From assembly GCF_000024985.1 (NCBI RefSeq), contig NC_013523.1, positions 496,001-560,000 of the forward strand: DNA of 64,000 nucleotides. Direction: 5' to 3'. The notes under the pieces are model-generated. The model was given only the letters and a program-made list of their open reading frames with translations. It made no database searches and had not been told where the DNA came from. Made by a program: the position numbers and the translations under genes. Below are positions 24,698 to 33,795 of the stretch, one piece after another; the stretch's first letter is position 1; each line of letters starts with the position of its first letter. The stretch is from Sphaerobacter thermophilus DSM 20745 (GTDB taxonomy: Bacteria > Chloroflexota > Chloroflexia > Thermomicrobiales > Thermomicrobiaceae).

Positions 24698-26017
24698 CTA
24701 CCGCAAGAACGACTGGCCGCTGACCAGGCGCTCGATGTCGATGAAGGCGACGACGAACATGAACGCCAGCAGCAGGACCAGGCCGACGAAGTGGACGACT
24801 CCCTCCTTCTCGGGGGAGACGCGCTTGCCGCGGATGAACTCGATCGCCACGAAGAGCAGTCGCCCGCCGTCCAGTGCCGGCAGCGGCAGCAGGTTCAGGA
24901 TGGCGAGATTCAGCGACAGGAGCACCATGAGATTGGTGAGCGTGACCCACGTCGGCGCGCTGCTGACGGCCAGCACCTCTGAGGTCAACTGGCCCATGCC
25001 GATGGGGCCGGTGATGCCGCTGAAGGGCACCGTCCCGCGCAGGAGCTGCACCAGGCCGTGGAACATCTGGACGACGACGTTCCACGTTTCGCTGATGCCC
25101 CGGGGCACGATCTGCCACCAGGGCAGCGGGTGGTAGACGACGTCCTGGCGGACGGCGAGGCCGATGTGTACCTCCGACTGCGCCGGGGTGATCGCCGGCA
25201 CCGACAGGGTCAGCTCTACCGGGGCGCCATCGCGCTCGACCACCACCGGGACAGTCGTCCCGGCGGCGTTGCGGAGTGCCAGCAGGTAGGCAGAGCCGTC
25301 CTGGATCGGCTGGCCACCGACCTGGACCACAATGTCGCCGGGTTGGATGCCCGCCTGCTCGGCCGGGCTGCCCGGATCGACGCTGTCAACTTCCATCCGC
25401 GCCGCGGCGGCACTGGTAATCAGGATGCCGGTCCGCCCGGAGCCGGGCGGGGGATTCTCGCGCGGGACGACCTCGGTCTCCACTGTCTGGCCGTTACGCA
25501 GGAGTGTCACCGGCATCGGCTGGCCGGCGTGCTCCTCGGTGATCGCCACGACCTGGTCGACCGAGGTGACCTCCTTGCCGGCGACGGTGAGGAAGCGGTC
25601 GCCCGACTGCCACCCGGCCGCCTGCGCCGGGGAGTCCGGCTGCACCTCGGAGACGTAGACGTTCATCCGTGCCTCGCCCTGGATGCCGACCAGGGCGGTC
25701 ATCAGCACGAAGGCGAGCAAGAAGTTCATCAGCGACCCGGCGGAGATGAACAGGGTCCGCTGGAGTCGCGACTTCGCCTGCATGCTCCCGGGATCGAACG
25801 ACTTACCGTCCTCACCAAGGACGCGCACGAAGCCGCCGAGCGGGATCAGGTTGATCGAGTAGATGATGCCGTTGCGCCGGATACCGAACAGGCGCGGCGG
25901 GAGCCCGATCCCGAACTCTTCGACCTTGATGCCGACAAGTCGCGCTGTGACGAAGTGCCCGATCTCGTGGACGAGGATCAAGATTGCCAGGATCGGGATG
26001 ATGTAAAGTGCATTCAC
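24698..26017 (-). CDS. rseP: Site-2 zinc metalloprotease of the RseP family
   Basis: 439-residue intramembrane protease. The zinc motif HEIGH lies in the first helix (residues 17-21), followed by FGIGLPPRLFGI. Two PDZ domains lie in the periplasmic loop (LTVAGKEVTSVDQV and GIQPGDIVVQVGGQPI). The second active-site motif NLLPLPALDGGRLLF and a last helix end the protein. It would cut membrane-bound anti-sigma factors after a first cleavage; the anti-sigma factor at 31063-32790 is a possible but unproven substrate. It is followed by ispG and preceded by a clear promoter. Confidence 0.95.
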   Translation of the reverse strand: MNALYIIPILAILILVHEIGHFVTARLVGIKVEEFGIGLPPRLFGIRRNGIIYSINLIPLGGFVRVLGEDGKSFDPGSMQAKSRLQRTLFISAGSLMNFLLAFVLMTALVGIQGEARMNVYVSEVQPDSPAQAAGWQSGDRFLTVAGKEVTSVDQVVAITEEHAGQPMPVTLLRNGQTVETEVVPRENPPPGSGRTGILITSAAAARMEVDSVDPGSPAEQAGIQPGDIVVQVGGQPIQDGSAYLLALRNAAGTTVPVVVERDGAPVELTLSVPAITPAQSEVHIGLAVRQDVVYHPLPWWQIVPRGISETWNVVVQMFHGLVQLLRGTVPFSGITGPIGMGQLTSEVLAVSSAPTWVTLTNLMVLLSLNLAILNLLPLPALDGGRLLFVAIEFIRGKRVSPEKEGVVHFVGLVLLLAFMFVVAFIDIERLVSGQSFLR

Positions 26018-26090
26018 TTGATGTACCTCAGAAGCCCGCGTGAGCAGTGCTTCCCAGATGAACCGCGGAAGCGGCCGTGATCGTCCCCCA

Positions 26091-26120
26091 ATCGTACCGG
26101 TCAGTACCTACTCCCGTCAA
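26091..26120 (-). promoter_or_regulatory. Promoter of rseP (and ispG)
   Basis: Minus strand: TTGACG at 26115-26120, an 18-base spacer, then TACGAT at 26091-26096. The start is predicted near 26084. Confidence 0.75.
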
Positions 26121-26327
26121 CGAGAACTGGTACCGAGGTGGGAGACTGGCGGGGGAGGCGTGGGCACGTGTTAGAATGGGCCGGCCGTGGGTTCCTCAGC
26201 GTTGATTCGTTCCACTCTCACCCCGGCGATCAGATCGGCTCGACGAGGTCGGGTCCGGCGATAGGGTGCGACCGTACACGGGGTTCTTCGTTAATCCCGT
26301 CAAGGGCTGCTTGCGCGGCGGTGCCCA

Positions 26328-26356
26328 TTGCCGATGCATGCTGCGTGCTCTACACT
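26328..26356 (+). promoter_or_regulatory. Probable promoter of the Xer recombinase gene
   Basis: TTGCCG at 26328-26333, a 17-base spacer, then TACACT at 26351-26356. It lies in the ~500-base divergent region between rseP and the recombinase gene, which otherwise shows no convincing gene or RNA. Confidence 0.6.
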
Positions 26357-26525
26357 CCCGGTGGTGTCCTTCTGTCATTGGTGACAGGACCACGGGCTAG
26401 CCGGTGTGGCGCGGGGTCGCCGATGCGACACGAATTCCAGCGTTCCGCGTTCCGGCATGCACGCAAGCGCGACCGAGATGACTACTCCTGCTCCGGCAAC
26501 CGGACGCGCAGACACGTCTAGGAGG

Positions 26526-27452
26526 ATGGTGGTGGAGGAACGGATCGAGCGGTTCCTCGCCGCGCTGGGGCGAGATCGGGGGTTCTCGCCTAACACCGTA
26601 TCGGCCTATCGGAACGACCTCAGCCAGTTCTGCCATTTCCTCTGCGAGCAACATGTGCTGCAGTCCTGGGCCGAACTCACGGGGACCATCCTGACCAACT
26701 ACGTGCTCTACCTGCGCGAGCGCGGCTACGCCAATGCGACGGTGGCGCGCAAGGTGGCGGCGGTCAAGTCGTTCTGTCACTATCTGGTGGAGTGCGGGGA
26801 GCTTCGGCACGATCCGGCGGCGGAATTGCCGTCGCCCAAGGTGGACAAGTTCATCCCGCGGGCGATCACGCCGGAGCAGGTCGAGGCGCTGCTGGCCCAG
26901 CCGGCGCGGGAGCGCACGCCGGAGGCGCTCCGTGACAAGGCGATGCTGGAAACGCTCTATGCCAGCGGGATGCGGGTCAGCGAGCTGACGGCCCTGAACG
27001 TCGACGATCTCGACCTGGAGGCCGGGCGCGTCCGCTGCGGCAACAAGCCCGAGCGCCAGAGGTGGGTGCCCCTGAGCAGCAGCGCGATCGCCGCGCTCGA
27101 TGAGTATTTGCAGCTCGGTCGCCCCTTCCTGCGCCAGTCGCCAGCCGAGCAGGCGCTCTTCCTCAACCACCGGGGCAGCCGGCTGACCCGCCAGGGCTTC
27201 TGGCTCATCCTCAAGTCGTACGCCGAGGCCGCCGAGTTGGGGGACATCACGCCGCACACCCTGCGGCACACCTTCGCCGCACACGCACTCACCCGTGGCC
27301 GCGCACTCCGCGAGGTCCAGCAGGTGTTGGGCCACGTCAGCATCTCCACCACCCAGGTCTATCAGCAGGTTGCCGCACAGGTGGGGCGCGCCAACGGGCA
27401 TGCCCTCGTCTCGACCGTCGCGGCGTGCTACGATAACGACGGGTCGGAGTGA
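26526..27452 (+). CDS. Tyrosine recombinase of the XerC/XerD family
   Basis: About 308 residues. The N-terminal SAM-like DNA-binding domain is ERIERFLAALGRDRGFSPNTVSAYRNDL. The catalytic domain holds all expected residues: R in ASGMRVSEL, K in CGNKPERQRWVP, H-x-x-R in HTLRHTFAAH, H in VLGHVSIST and Tyr in TTQVYQQV. Size and sequence fit chromosome-dimer resolution at dif rather than an integrase. AGGAGG at 26520-26525 abuts the ATG, so the GTG at 26532 may be the real start; an upstream ATG at 26478 is also possible. No att-like repeats or prophage genes are nearby. XerC versus XerD cannot be decided here. Confidence 0.9.
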   Translation: MVVEERIERFLAALGRDRGFSPNTVSAYRNDLSQFCHFLCEQHVLQSWAELTGTILTNYVLYLRERGYANATVARKVAAVKSFCHYLVECGELRHDPAAELPSPKVDKFIPRAITPEQVEALLAQPARERTPEALRDKAMLETLYASGMRVSELTALNVDDLDLEAGRVRCGNKPERQRWVPLSSSAIAALDEYLQLGRPFLRQSPAEQALFLNHRGSRLTRQGFWLILKSYAEAAELGDITPHTLRHTFAAHALTRGRALREVQQVLGHVSISTTQVYQQVAAQVGRANGHALVSTVAACYDNDGSE

Positions 27453-27508
27453 GGCATCCCAGGGGCGACGCTGCCACTCGCTCCGGTCGTTTCGGTAGCT
27501 CACGGGGT

Positions 27509-27536
27509 CCCCTCGTCGTCCCGACGGGGGGTTTTC
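27509..27536 (+). terminator. Rho-independent terminator after the Xer gene
   Basis: CCCCTCGTCG, loop TCC, CGACGGGGGG, then TTTT: a 10-bp stem with one G-U pair. It ends only 15 bases before the first glyS start codon, so a leader-attenuation role for glyS cannot be excluded. Confidence 0.85.
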
Positions 27537-27550
27537 GTCATTGAGAGCCG

Positions 27551-28996
27551 ATGATGCGCGGCGACGATGCGGAAGGGCTCAGCGAGATGCACGCGGAGGA
27601 GACGCCATCGACGCCGGTGGCGATGGACACGATCGTGGCCCTGGCCAAGCGGCGTGGCTTCGTGTTCCAGGGGAGCGAGATTTACGGCGGGCTGGCCAAT
27701 ACCTGGGACTACGGACCGCTCGGCGTGGAGTTGCGCCGGAACATCAAGAACGCCTGGTGGCACTTCTTCGTCCAGCTCCGGCGCGACATCGTGGGGTTGG
27801 ACGGCTCGATCCTGCTCCACCCGCGTGCGTGGGAGGCGTCGGGCCACGTCGACGAGTTCAACGACCCGCTGGTCGATTGCCGCAACTGCCAGACGCGCTA
27901 CCGTGCCGACAACTTGATCGAGGAGCGACTGGGGCGGAATGTCGATGGCGCCACCATTGAGGAGATGACCCGCGTCATCAAGGAGTCCAATCTCGCCTGC
28001 CCGGTCTGCGGCCAGCGGGACTGGACGGAGGTGCGCCAGTTCAACCTCATGTTCCGCACCTTCCTCGGTCCGGTCGAGGCCAGCGGCACGCAGGCATTCC
28101 TCCGCCCGGAGACGGCGCAGGCGATCTTCCTCGATTACCGGAACGTGCTGCAGTCGAGCCGGGTGAAGATCCCCTTCGGGATCGCCCAGATCGGCAAGGC
28201 TTTCCGCAACGAGATCACGCCCGGGAACTTCATCTTCCGACTGCTCGAGTTCGAGCAGATGGAGATCGAGTACTTCATCCGCCCCGAGGGCTGGGAGCCG
28301 GTCTTCGAGGAGTGGCTTGACGCGATGCAGGCGTTCTTCCGCTTCATCGGGCTGGGCGAGGCACGCCTGCGCCAGCGGGAGCACGGGCCGGACGAGCTCT
28401 CGCACTACTCGAAGCGGACGGTGGACTTCGAATATGAGTTCCCGTTCGGTTGGAAAGAGTTGTGCGGCCTTGCCTACCGGACCGACTTCGATCTGCGGCG
28501 CCATCAGGAGTACAGCGGGGTCGACCTGACCTACTTCGACCAGGCGACGGGGGAGCGCTTCCTGCCACACGTGGTCGAGCCGACGATGGGCGTCGAGCGG
28601 CTGATGCTGGCCCTCATGGTGGACGCCTACCACGAGGAGGACGCCGTCGACGTTGCCGGCAAGCCGTACCGGCGCGTCGTGCTCCGGTTCCACCCGCGCA
28701 TGGCGCCCTACAAGGCCGCGGTGCTCCCGCTGATGAAGAAGCCGGAGCTGGTGGCCAAGGCGAATGAGGTGTGGGATCTGCTGCGCCCGGAGTTCCCGAC
28801 CGACTACGACGAGACGCAGAGCATCGGGCGGCGCTACCGGCGACAGGATGAGATCGGGACGCCCTTCTGCGTGACGATCGACTACGACACGCTGGAGGAC
28901 GACTCGGTCACGATTCGCGACCGCGACAGCATGGAGCAGGTGCGGGTGCCGATTGCGGAGCTTGTCCCAACCCTGCGCGAGCGTCTGGAGCGGTAG
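27551..28996 (+). CDS. glyS: Glycine--tRNA ligase (homodimeric type)
   Basis: 481-residue class II synthetase of the alpha2 type found in archaea, eukaryotes and many bacteria. Visible motifs are [25 protein letters not shown], the zinc-like pairs CRNC and CPVC flanking an insertion, [26 protein letters not shown] (motif 2) and [12 protein letters not shown] (motif 3). The C-terminal anticodon-binding domain ends [21 protein letters not shown]. The start is uncertain: ATG 27551, 27587 or 27623 are in frame and none has a strong ribosome binding site. No T-box sequence was found upstream. Confidence 0.95.
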   Translation: MMRGDDAEGLSEMHAEETPSTPVAMDTIVALAKRRGFVFQGSEIYGGLANTWDYGPLGVELRRNIKNAWWHFFVQLRRDIVGLDGSILLHPRAWEASGHVDEFNDPLVDCRNCQTRYRADNLIEERLGRNVDGATIEEMTRVIKESNLACPVCGQRDWTEVRQFNLMFRTFLGPVEASGTQAFLRPETAQAIFLDYRNVLQSSRVKIPFGIAQIGKAFRNEITPGNFIFRLLEFEQMEIEYFIRPEGWEPVFEEWLDAMQAFFRFIGLGEARLRQREHGPDELSHYSKRTVDFEYEFPFGWKELCGLAYRTDFDLRRHQEYSGVDLTYFDQATGERFLPHVVEPTMGVERLMLALMVDAYHEEDAVDVAGKPYRRVVLRFHPRMAPYKAAVLPLMKKPELVAKANEVWDLLRPEFPTDYDETQSIGRRYRRQDEIGTPFCVTIDYDTLEDDSVTIRDRDSMEQVRVPIAELVPTLRERLER

Positions 28997-29003
28997 CGCA
29001 TCC

Positions 29004-29080
29004 GGAGCGCCGACATCGTGCCGGCTTCCGTCCTCGCCTCGCACGGGAAACGACGAGAGCCCGGTGGGTGTCGGCGCTCC
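29004..29080. terminator. Inverted repeat between convergent glyS and parB
   Basis: GGAGCGCCGACA at 29004-29015 pairs with TGTCGGCGCTCC at 29069-29080, enclosing 53 bases that can form smaller stems. It fills the whole gap between the two stop codons and is a likely bidirectional terminator. Confidence 0.5.
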
Positions 29081-29086
29081 TGGCTG

Positions 29087-29965
29087 CTACAGTTCGTCTT
29101 CGTTGTCGCCGACGATGCGCCGGTAGATACCGTCGAGTTCTTCCTCGGTGAAGAAATGGATCACGATGCGGCCGCCGGAGCGACCCTTGCGCAGCTCCAC
29201 TTTCGTCCCCAGCGCGCGCCGGAACTGGTCCTCCAGCCGCTGCAGGGACGGGGGTGGGGGAGCCGGCTCGCGCGTGGTCCGGCGCCGGCCTTCGCGCCAC
29301 TCCCGCACCAACTGCTCGGTCTGGCGCACGCTCAGATCGCGGGCAATGACGATCTGGAGTGCGGCCACCTGCTCGACGGCCAGCGGCAAGCCCAGGAGGG
29401 CCCGCGCGTGGCCCTCGGTGATCTGACCAACGGCCACCGCGGCACGGACCTCCTCGGGTGCGTCCAGGATACGGAGGGCGTTCGTGATCGCCACGCGGCT
29501 CTTGCCGACGCGCGCCGCTACCTCCGCCTGGGTCAGGCCGAACTCCTCGATCAACTGCCGGTAGGCGGTGGCCTCCTCGATGACGGTCAGGTCGGCCCGC
29601 TGCACGTTCTCGACCAGCGCCACTTCGAGCAGCTCGCGCGGGGTCGAGTCGCGGATGAGCGCAGGGACCGTGCGCAACCCGGCCAGACGGGCGGCACGCC
29701 AGCGTCGCTCGCCCGCTACGATGCGGTAGGGGACCGGGCCGTCGTTGTGAGCCAGGAGCAAGGGTTGGATCACGCCGTGCTCGCGGATGGAGGCGGCGAG
29801 GCTGGCGAGTTGTTCCGGGTCGAAGTCAGTGCGCGGCTGAAACGGGTTCGGCTCGATGGCGTCGATCTCAACCTCCTGAACCCCGCCGCTGCCGCCCGCT
29901 TGTCCGGCCTGGGCCTGGATCAGGGCGTCGAGACCCCGGCCGAGTCCCCCTTTGCGCTGCGCCAT
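29087..29965 (-). CDS. parB: Chromosome-partitioning protein ParB
   Basis: 292 residues. The N-terminal RKGGLGRGLDALI is the usual ParA-interacting end. The CTP-binding ParB/Srx domain has NPFQPRTDFDPEQLASLAASIREHG and the GERRWRAARLAG motif. The helix-turn-helix for parS binding is LTQAEVAARVGKSRVAITNALR, and the C-terminal dimerisation domain follows. It loads on parS sites and acts with ParA and SMC in origin segregation. Unusually, no parA, rsmG or mnmG lies beside it in this window. I did not find a parS-like sequence nearby. Confidence 0.95.
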   Translation of the reverse strand: MAQRKGGLGRGLDALIQAQAGQAGGSGGVQEVEIDAIEPNPFQPRTDFDPEQLASLAASIREHGVIQPLLLAHNDGPVPYRIVAGERRWRAARLAGLRTVPALIRDSTPRELLEVALVENVQRADLTVIEEATAYRQLIEEFGLTQAEVAARVGKSRVAITNALRILDAPEEVRAAVAVGQITEGHARALLGLPLAVEQVAALQIVIARDLSVRQTEQLVREWREGRRRTTREPAPPPPSLQRLEDQFRRALGTKVELRKGRSGGRIVIHFFTEEELDGIYRRIVGDNEDEL

Positions 29966-30090
29966 CCCCTATGCTCCTCCGTTGCCACGAGCCTCTTGGC
30001 ACGGTGAGTGTAGCATGGATGCCGGCGAGGGCCCGGCTCTTGCCCTGACAGGCCGGGGCGCCCCGGCCGATCGAGAGGGAGCATCGCTGC

Positions 30091-31038
30091 ATGGGAGCGG
30101 TCATCGGGTTCGCGTTTGTCACCGTTGGGATCGGTGCGCTGCTGTCGGCGTGGGCGCACTTCGCTGATACGAGCCGCGCGCTGCGCGTGCTGCTGTACGT
30201 CGTCTTCGGCGGGTTCAGCCTGCTGATCCTCCTGGGCGGTATCGGCGTGCTGTTGCTCAGCGACGAGATGCCGGAACCGGGCATCACGCAGGTCGGCGGG
30301 CTGGCAGTCCTGGGACTCGGGTTGGGGCTGGGTCTCCCGCTCGTACCCTTTGTGCGCCGCGTGCTTGCGCGCGTGATGCCCTTCGATCCGGACTCGGTGC
30401 CGGACATGGTCGGCCTTTCGCTCCTCTCTGCGACGATGCTCGCCTTCCCGCTGCTCGGCGAGGGGATGTCGGACGTCGGCGGGGTCTATGGGCCGGTGCA
30501 GCGCGGCGAACTCGTGGTCCAGACGGTGATTTTCGTGCTCCTTGCGTTCGTGGTCGTTGGGACATTCATCACCCGCGACCTGGGATCGGCCGTGCGGCGG
30601 CTTGGCCTCTGGATGCCGACGCTGCGTCAGGTCGCGCTCGCCCTGGCCCTGGTGGTGGTCGCGTTCATCATCGCCGGGGTGGCCGGGGCGCTCACTCAAG
30701 TCTTTCAGCCGGAACTCGTGCAGGAGATCGAGGAGCGCATGCGCTCCGTGACCCAGGAGGTCACCAACGTTCCGGGGGCGCTCCTCCTGGGTTTGAGCGC
30801 CGGGATCGGCGAAGAGATCTTTTTCCGCGGCGCGATTCAACCCCGATACGGGATCGTCTTCACCTCGCTGGTCTTCACCGCGATCCACGTGCAGTACGAC
30901 TTCAGCCTGATCCTGCTGGGTGTCTTCGCGTTGTCTGTCATGCTGGGACTGGAGCGCAAGTACATGGGGACCGTGGCGGCCATCATCACGCACGCGGCCT
31001 ACAACACCCTCTCGGTGCTGCTCCAGGCAGCGGTGTAA
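30091..31038 (+). CDS. CPBP-family intramembrane metalloprotease
   Basis: 315 residues, about eight membrane helices. The C-terminal Abi/CPBP domain shows GEEIFFRGAIQ (EExxxR), FTAIHVQYD (His) and ITHAAYNTL (His and Asn), the metal-binding set of CAAX-prenyl-protease-like enzymes. Bacterial members act in peptide maturation, immunity to bacteriocins or envelope protein processing; the target is not indicated here. It is convergent with the anti-sigma gene, only 24 bases apart, and divergent from parB. Confidence 0.85.
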   Translation: MGAVIGFAFVTVGIGALLSAWAHFADTSRALRVLLYVVFGGFSLLILLGGIGVLLLSDEMPEPGITQVGGLAVLGLGLGLGLPLVPFVRRVLARVMPFDPDSVPDMVGLSLLSATMLAFPLLGEGMSDVGGVYGPVQRGELVVQTVIFVLLAFVVVGTFITRDLGSAVRRLGLWMPTLRQVALALALVVVAFIIAGVAGALTQVFQPELVQEIEERMRSVTQEVTNVPGALLLGLSAGIGEEIFFRGAIQPRYGIVFTSLVFTAIHVQYDFSLILLGVFALSVMLGLERKYMGTVAAIITHAAYNTLSVLLQAAV

Positions 31039-31062
31039 TCGCGCTGTTTCGGGCGTAGCGGG

Positions 31063-32790
31063 TTAGGGACCCGGCGTGCCATCCGGGGTAGCGTCAGGGG
31101 TTGCCGCCGGGGTTCCCGGGGCGGCGCTCTCGGTCGGCGCCGGACTCGCGTCCGGCGACGTGGTGAGCTCGGGAGACGCTGGATCCGTGGGTTCGGCTGT
31201 CGGCTCGGGCGAGGCCGGGTCATCGGACGGTGACGGCTCCGGCGTTGGGGTCAGGAGATCACCGCGGCCGGAGCTGTCGGGGTAGACCTCCCACTGACCC
31301 TGATAGGGGGTCGCCGGATCGAAGTAGAGGACGTAGACGTAGCCCGTGTCGCTGTAGAGCATCAGCCCGTTGGCGAACTCCTGGATACGCCCGTCCATCG
31401 GCTCATGGGCGGTCTCGGTGGTGGCGTAGCCGAGCTGCTCCTGGATCGTGGGGTTCTCCGCCCACAGCTTGCCGAAGGACTTGGTCGGGATCCAGAGGTT
31501 CGGCTCCGGCGCCGGCCCACCATACACGGGATCGTCCGCCGTCCAGGTGTCGGGCGCGCTGAACCAGACCCCGTTGCTCTGGAGGACGTAGATCGTGCGG
31601 GTGTCGAAGCGCGCGTACATCGTGCCGCGCTGGAAGTCGAGCACTCCGGCTGCGGCGCTGTAGGCGCCCGGCGGTGTGGGGGCGCCCAGCCGGTCACGAA
31701 CGTCCTCGTAGGCCCAGTAGACGCTGCCGAACGCGCCCGTAACGGGGACGGGTGTCGCGGCCGGCGGTGTCCCCGGCGACGGCGAGCCGTCCGGTGGCGG
31801 TGAGGCCGCCGGCGGCTGGGTGGGCACCGGCGTGCTGGTCGGCGCCACGGTGGGCGGAGTGGTCGGCGTCGGGCTGGGTGCCGGCTGGGTGGCCGTCGGA
31901 TTCGGCTGTGGCTGGGTGGGAGTCACCGTCGGCCCCGCACCTACCGGCGCGGTCGGCTGGCCACTCGTGGCCGTCGGTTCGGGTTGCGTCGGCGGCACCG
32001 TCGGCGGCGGATTCGTCGCGGTCGGAGCCTGAGTCACGACCGCCGCAGGCTGGGTGGGAGACGTCGGCCGCGCCTCGGTCGGAGGCGGCGTCGGTGTCGG
32101 CTCCTGGGCGAGCACCGTGGTGGTTCGCAGGCGTAACTCCCATGGGGTTCGCAGTGAGCCGCCGTAGGCGTCCTTGGCGCCGGGCAGGATGATGATGCGG
32201 TAGTCGGTGTTGGCCAGAAGCGGCACTGTCTCGCTCGGGCTGGCGCCGATGATCATGGTGTTGCCGCGCCAGCTAATCGGCAGCCGTTCTTTCTCCGACG
32301 GTGGGTAAATCCGCAAGTGCTCCACGACCGACTCGGGGTCCATCGGCTTGTTGAAGGTGATCTCGATCGGTCGTTGGACGGGCCACTCCTGCACGGTCGT
32401 GGGTGGCGCGCCGGTCACCGCCGGCGGGAGGACGCGTTCGTAGCCGTGCATGAGGACGAAGGCGGTTGCAATCAGGAGCACGGCGACCGCGCCGACGGCG
32501 GAGAGCCCGATGCGGGCCCCGGAGATCCCGAACCAGCGCTGGAAGCGCGACGGTTCGCCGCGTTCGATGGTCTCCTCCCAGACCCGTCGTTGAATGTCAG
32601 CAGGTGGCGTTGGTGGTGGTGGTAGGTGGCGAACTTGCTCGCGGAGGAGTTGATACTCTTGGAGGAGGGTTGTGCAGTCTTCGCAGATGGCAAGGTGCTC
32701 GAGGAGCCTCCGGGTCTCGTCCGGCATCAACTCCCCATCCATATAGGCCGATATCAGGGGCCGGATGGACTTGCACCCTGGCCGGCTCAT
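31063..32790 (-). CDS. Zinc-finger anti-sigma factor with large extracytoplasmic region
   Basis: 575 residues. The cytoplasmic N-terminus has the zf-HC2 pattern (C6, then HLAICEDC). One membrane helix lies at ~95-115 (GLSAVGAVAVLLIATAFVLM). Outside the membrane are a Big_5-like domain (~135-230, PIEITFNKPMDPESV), a Pro/Thr linker of about 130 residues and a C-terminal module with RLGAPTPPGAY, LDFQRGTMYARFDTRTIYVL and LGYATTETAHEP, resembling the LGFP-like repeats of the protein at 2488. It probably holds the ECF sigma factor at the membrane and releases it on envelope stress. Its ATG overlaps the sigma stop (ATGA). Confidence 0.85.
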   Translation of the reverse strand: MSRPGCKSIRPLISAYMDGELMPDETRRLLEHLAICEDCTTLLQEYQLLREQVRHLPPPPTPPADIQRRVWEETIERGEPSRFQRWFGISGARIGLSAVGAVAVLLIATAFVLMHGYERVLPPAVTGAPPTTVQEWPVQRPIEITFNKPMDPESVVEHLRIYPPSEKERLPISWRGNTMIIGASPSETVPLLANTDYRIIILPGAKDAYGGSLRTPWELRLRTTTVLAQEPTPTPPPTEARPTSPTQPAAVVTQAPTATNPPPTVPPTQPEPTATSGQPTAPVGAGPTVTPTQPQPNPTATQPAPSPTPTTPPTVAPTSTPVPTQPPAASPPPDGSPSPGTPPAATPVPVTGAFGSVYWAYEDVRDRLGAPTPPGAYSAAAGVLDFQRGTMYARFDTRTIYVLQSNGVWFSAPDTWTADDPVYGGPAPEPNLWIPTKSFGKLWAENPTIQEQLGYATTETAHEPMDGRIQEFANGLMLYSDTGYVYVLYFDPATPYQGQWEVYPDSSGRGDLLTPTPEPSPSDDPASPEPTAEPTDPASPELTTSPDASPAPTESAAPGTPAATPDATPDGTPGP

Positions 32791-33374
32791 GAGCGAGACG
32801 CTTCCTCCAGCCGCCGGTAGGTCCGGCGAAATTCTTCCCGCGCGCGGAAGAGGACTGACTTAACCGCGGAGCGGGAGAGCCCCATCACCTGCCCGATGTC
32901 CTCGCACGACATACCCTCGAACTCGCGAAGGATGAGCGCCATGCGATTCCGTGGGCTCATCTGCTGGAGGACCTGGTGCACGGTGGCTTGCGTCTCCTGG
33001 CTCAGGGCCTGACGCTCCGGATCGTCCATTGGACGACCGTGGAGGAGGTGCTCGTGCTTGTGGGCTTCCCAGGGAAGCCACCGAATGCGTTGACGCCGTC
33101 GGAGCACGTCGAGGCAGGCATTGGACGCAATCCGGTGTAACCAGGCCGAGATATTCAGGTCATCGGACGTCTGCGACAGCGCCCGGTACGCCCGGATGAA
33201 GCACTCTTGCGTCAGATCGCTGGCATCTTCGGCGTTGCCCATCATGCGGTAGATGAAGCCGTAGATCTGCCGCTCGTAGTGCTGGAAGATTGCCTCGAAT
33301 GCTGCCTGGTCTCCCTCCTTCGCCCGGCTCACCCATATGGCCTCGTCCGCAGGAACGACGGCAGAGCCATCCAT
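32787..33374 (-). CDS. ECF-type RNA polymerase sigma factor
   Basis: 195 residues from ATG 33374, GGAGG 7-8 bases upstream. Region 2 is FQHYERQIYGFIYRMMGNAEDASDLTQECFIRAYRAL; region 4 is MSPRNRMALILREFEGMSCEDIGQVMGLSRSAVKSVLFRAREEF. Regions 1.1 and 3 are absent, as in extracytoplasmic-function sigma factors. It is translationally coupled to the anti-sigma gene. An upstream element (TTGCAT, 17 bases, TATCGT) looks like a housekeeping promoter rather than an ECF autoregulatory site. The regulon is unknown. Confidence 0.93.
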   Translation of the reverse strand: MDGSAVVPADEAIWVSRAKEGDQAAFEAIFQHYERQIYGFIYRMMGNAEDASDLTQECFIRAYRALSQTSDDLNISAWLHRIASNACLDVLRRRQRIRWLPWEAHKHEHLLHGRPMDDPERQALSQETQATVHQVLQQMSPRNRMALILREFEGMSCEDIGQVMGLSRSAVKSVLFRAREEFRRTYRRLEEASRS

Positions 33375-33502
33375 ATGAGGTCCTCCGTATCCATGTAACG
33401 AGCGTGCCACCTGATTGGTTGTGGAACGCGCCACGGCGCGACCCGACCGGGGCGAAGAGGTCGCTCAACCCCAAGCGCGAACAACGGTGTCGATTCGCCA
33501 AG

Positions 33503-33531
33503 ACGATACCTGATTCGATCCCGGGATGCAA
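33503..33531 (-). promoter_or_regulatory. Promoter of the sigma/anti-sigma operon
   Basis: Minus strand: TTGCAT at 33526-33531, a 17-base spacer, then TATCGT at 33503-33508. The predicted start near 33496 leaves a leader of about 120 bases. Confidence 0.65.
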
Positions 33532-33560
33532 CCGGTTCTGGTCCGTCACCGGGAAGGGCT

Positions 33561-33632
33561 TTCACCCTGTTTCGCCCGCTGGGACTGGTCTAACGCCCAC
33601 TGTGTCCGTACGGGGCGGGGCGAAACAGGGTG
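33561..33632. repeat. 17-bp perfect inverted repeat between divergent promoters
   Basis: TTCACCCTGTTTCGCCC at 33561-33577 is the exact inverse of GGGCGAAACAGGGTGAA at 33616-33632; the arms are 38 bases apart. It lies upstream of both the sigma-factor promoter and the rplS promoter, so it could be a paired operator or a terminator insulating the two units. Confidence 0.85.
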
Positions 33633-33677
33633 AACGATACACCGAATTGGTCCCCGCTGTCTGCCCCGCCGGCTTCG

Positions 33678-33707
33678 TTGCGGGGCAGCGCACGTGGGTG
33701 CTATACT
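33678..33707 (+). promoter_or_regulatory. Promoter of rplS
   Basis: TTGCGG at 33678-33683, an 18-base spacer, then TATACT at 33702-33707, preceded by TGC (extended -10 style). The start near 33714 gives a leader of about 80 bases and rules out start codons upstream of it. Confidence 0.8.
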
Positions 33708-33795
33708 GCGCCCGGCCCGCGAGCGACGGGCTTCTCTTTGCATGGGCATGAACGGCGACCGGTGGGCCGCGACGGAGTGTGGGAGTAGCACAGCG

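Noticed and set aside
26138-26521. Possible small gene upstream of the Xer recombinase
   Set aside because: No ribosome binding site, no recognisable domain, and it overlaps a good promoter for the recombinase.
27453-27550. T-box leader for glyS
   Set aside because: Only 98 bases separate the genes; no AGGGTGG-type T-box sequence or stem I is present. The hairpin there is a simple terminator of the upstream gene.
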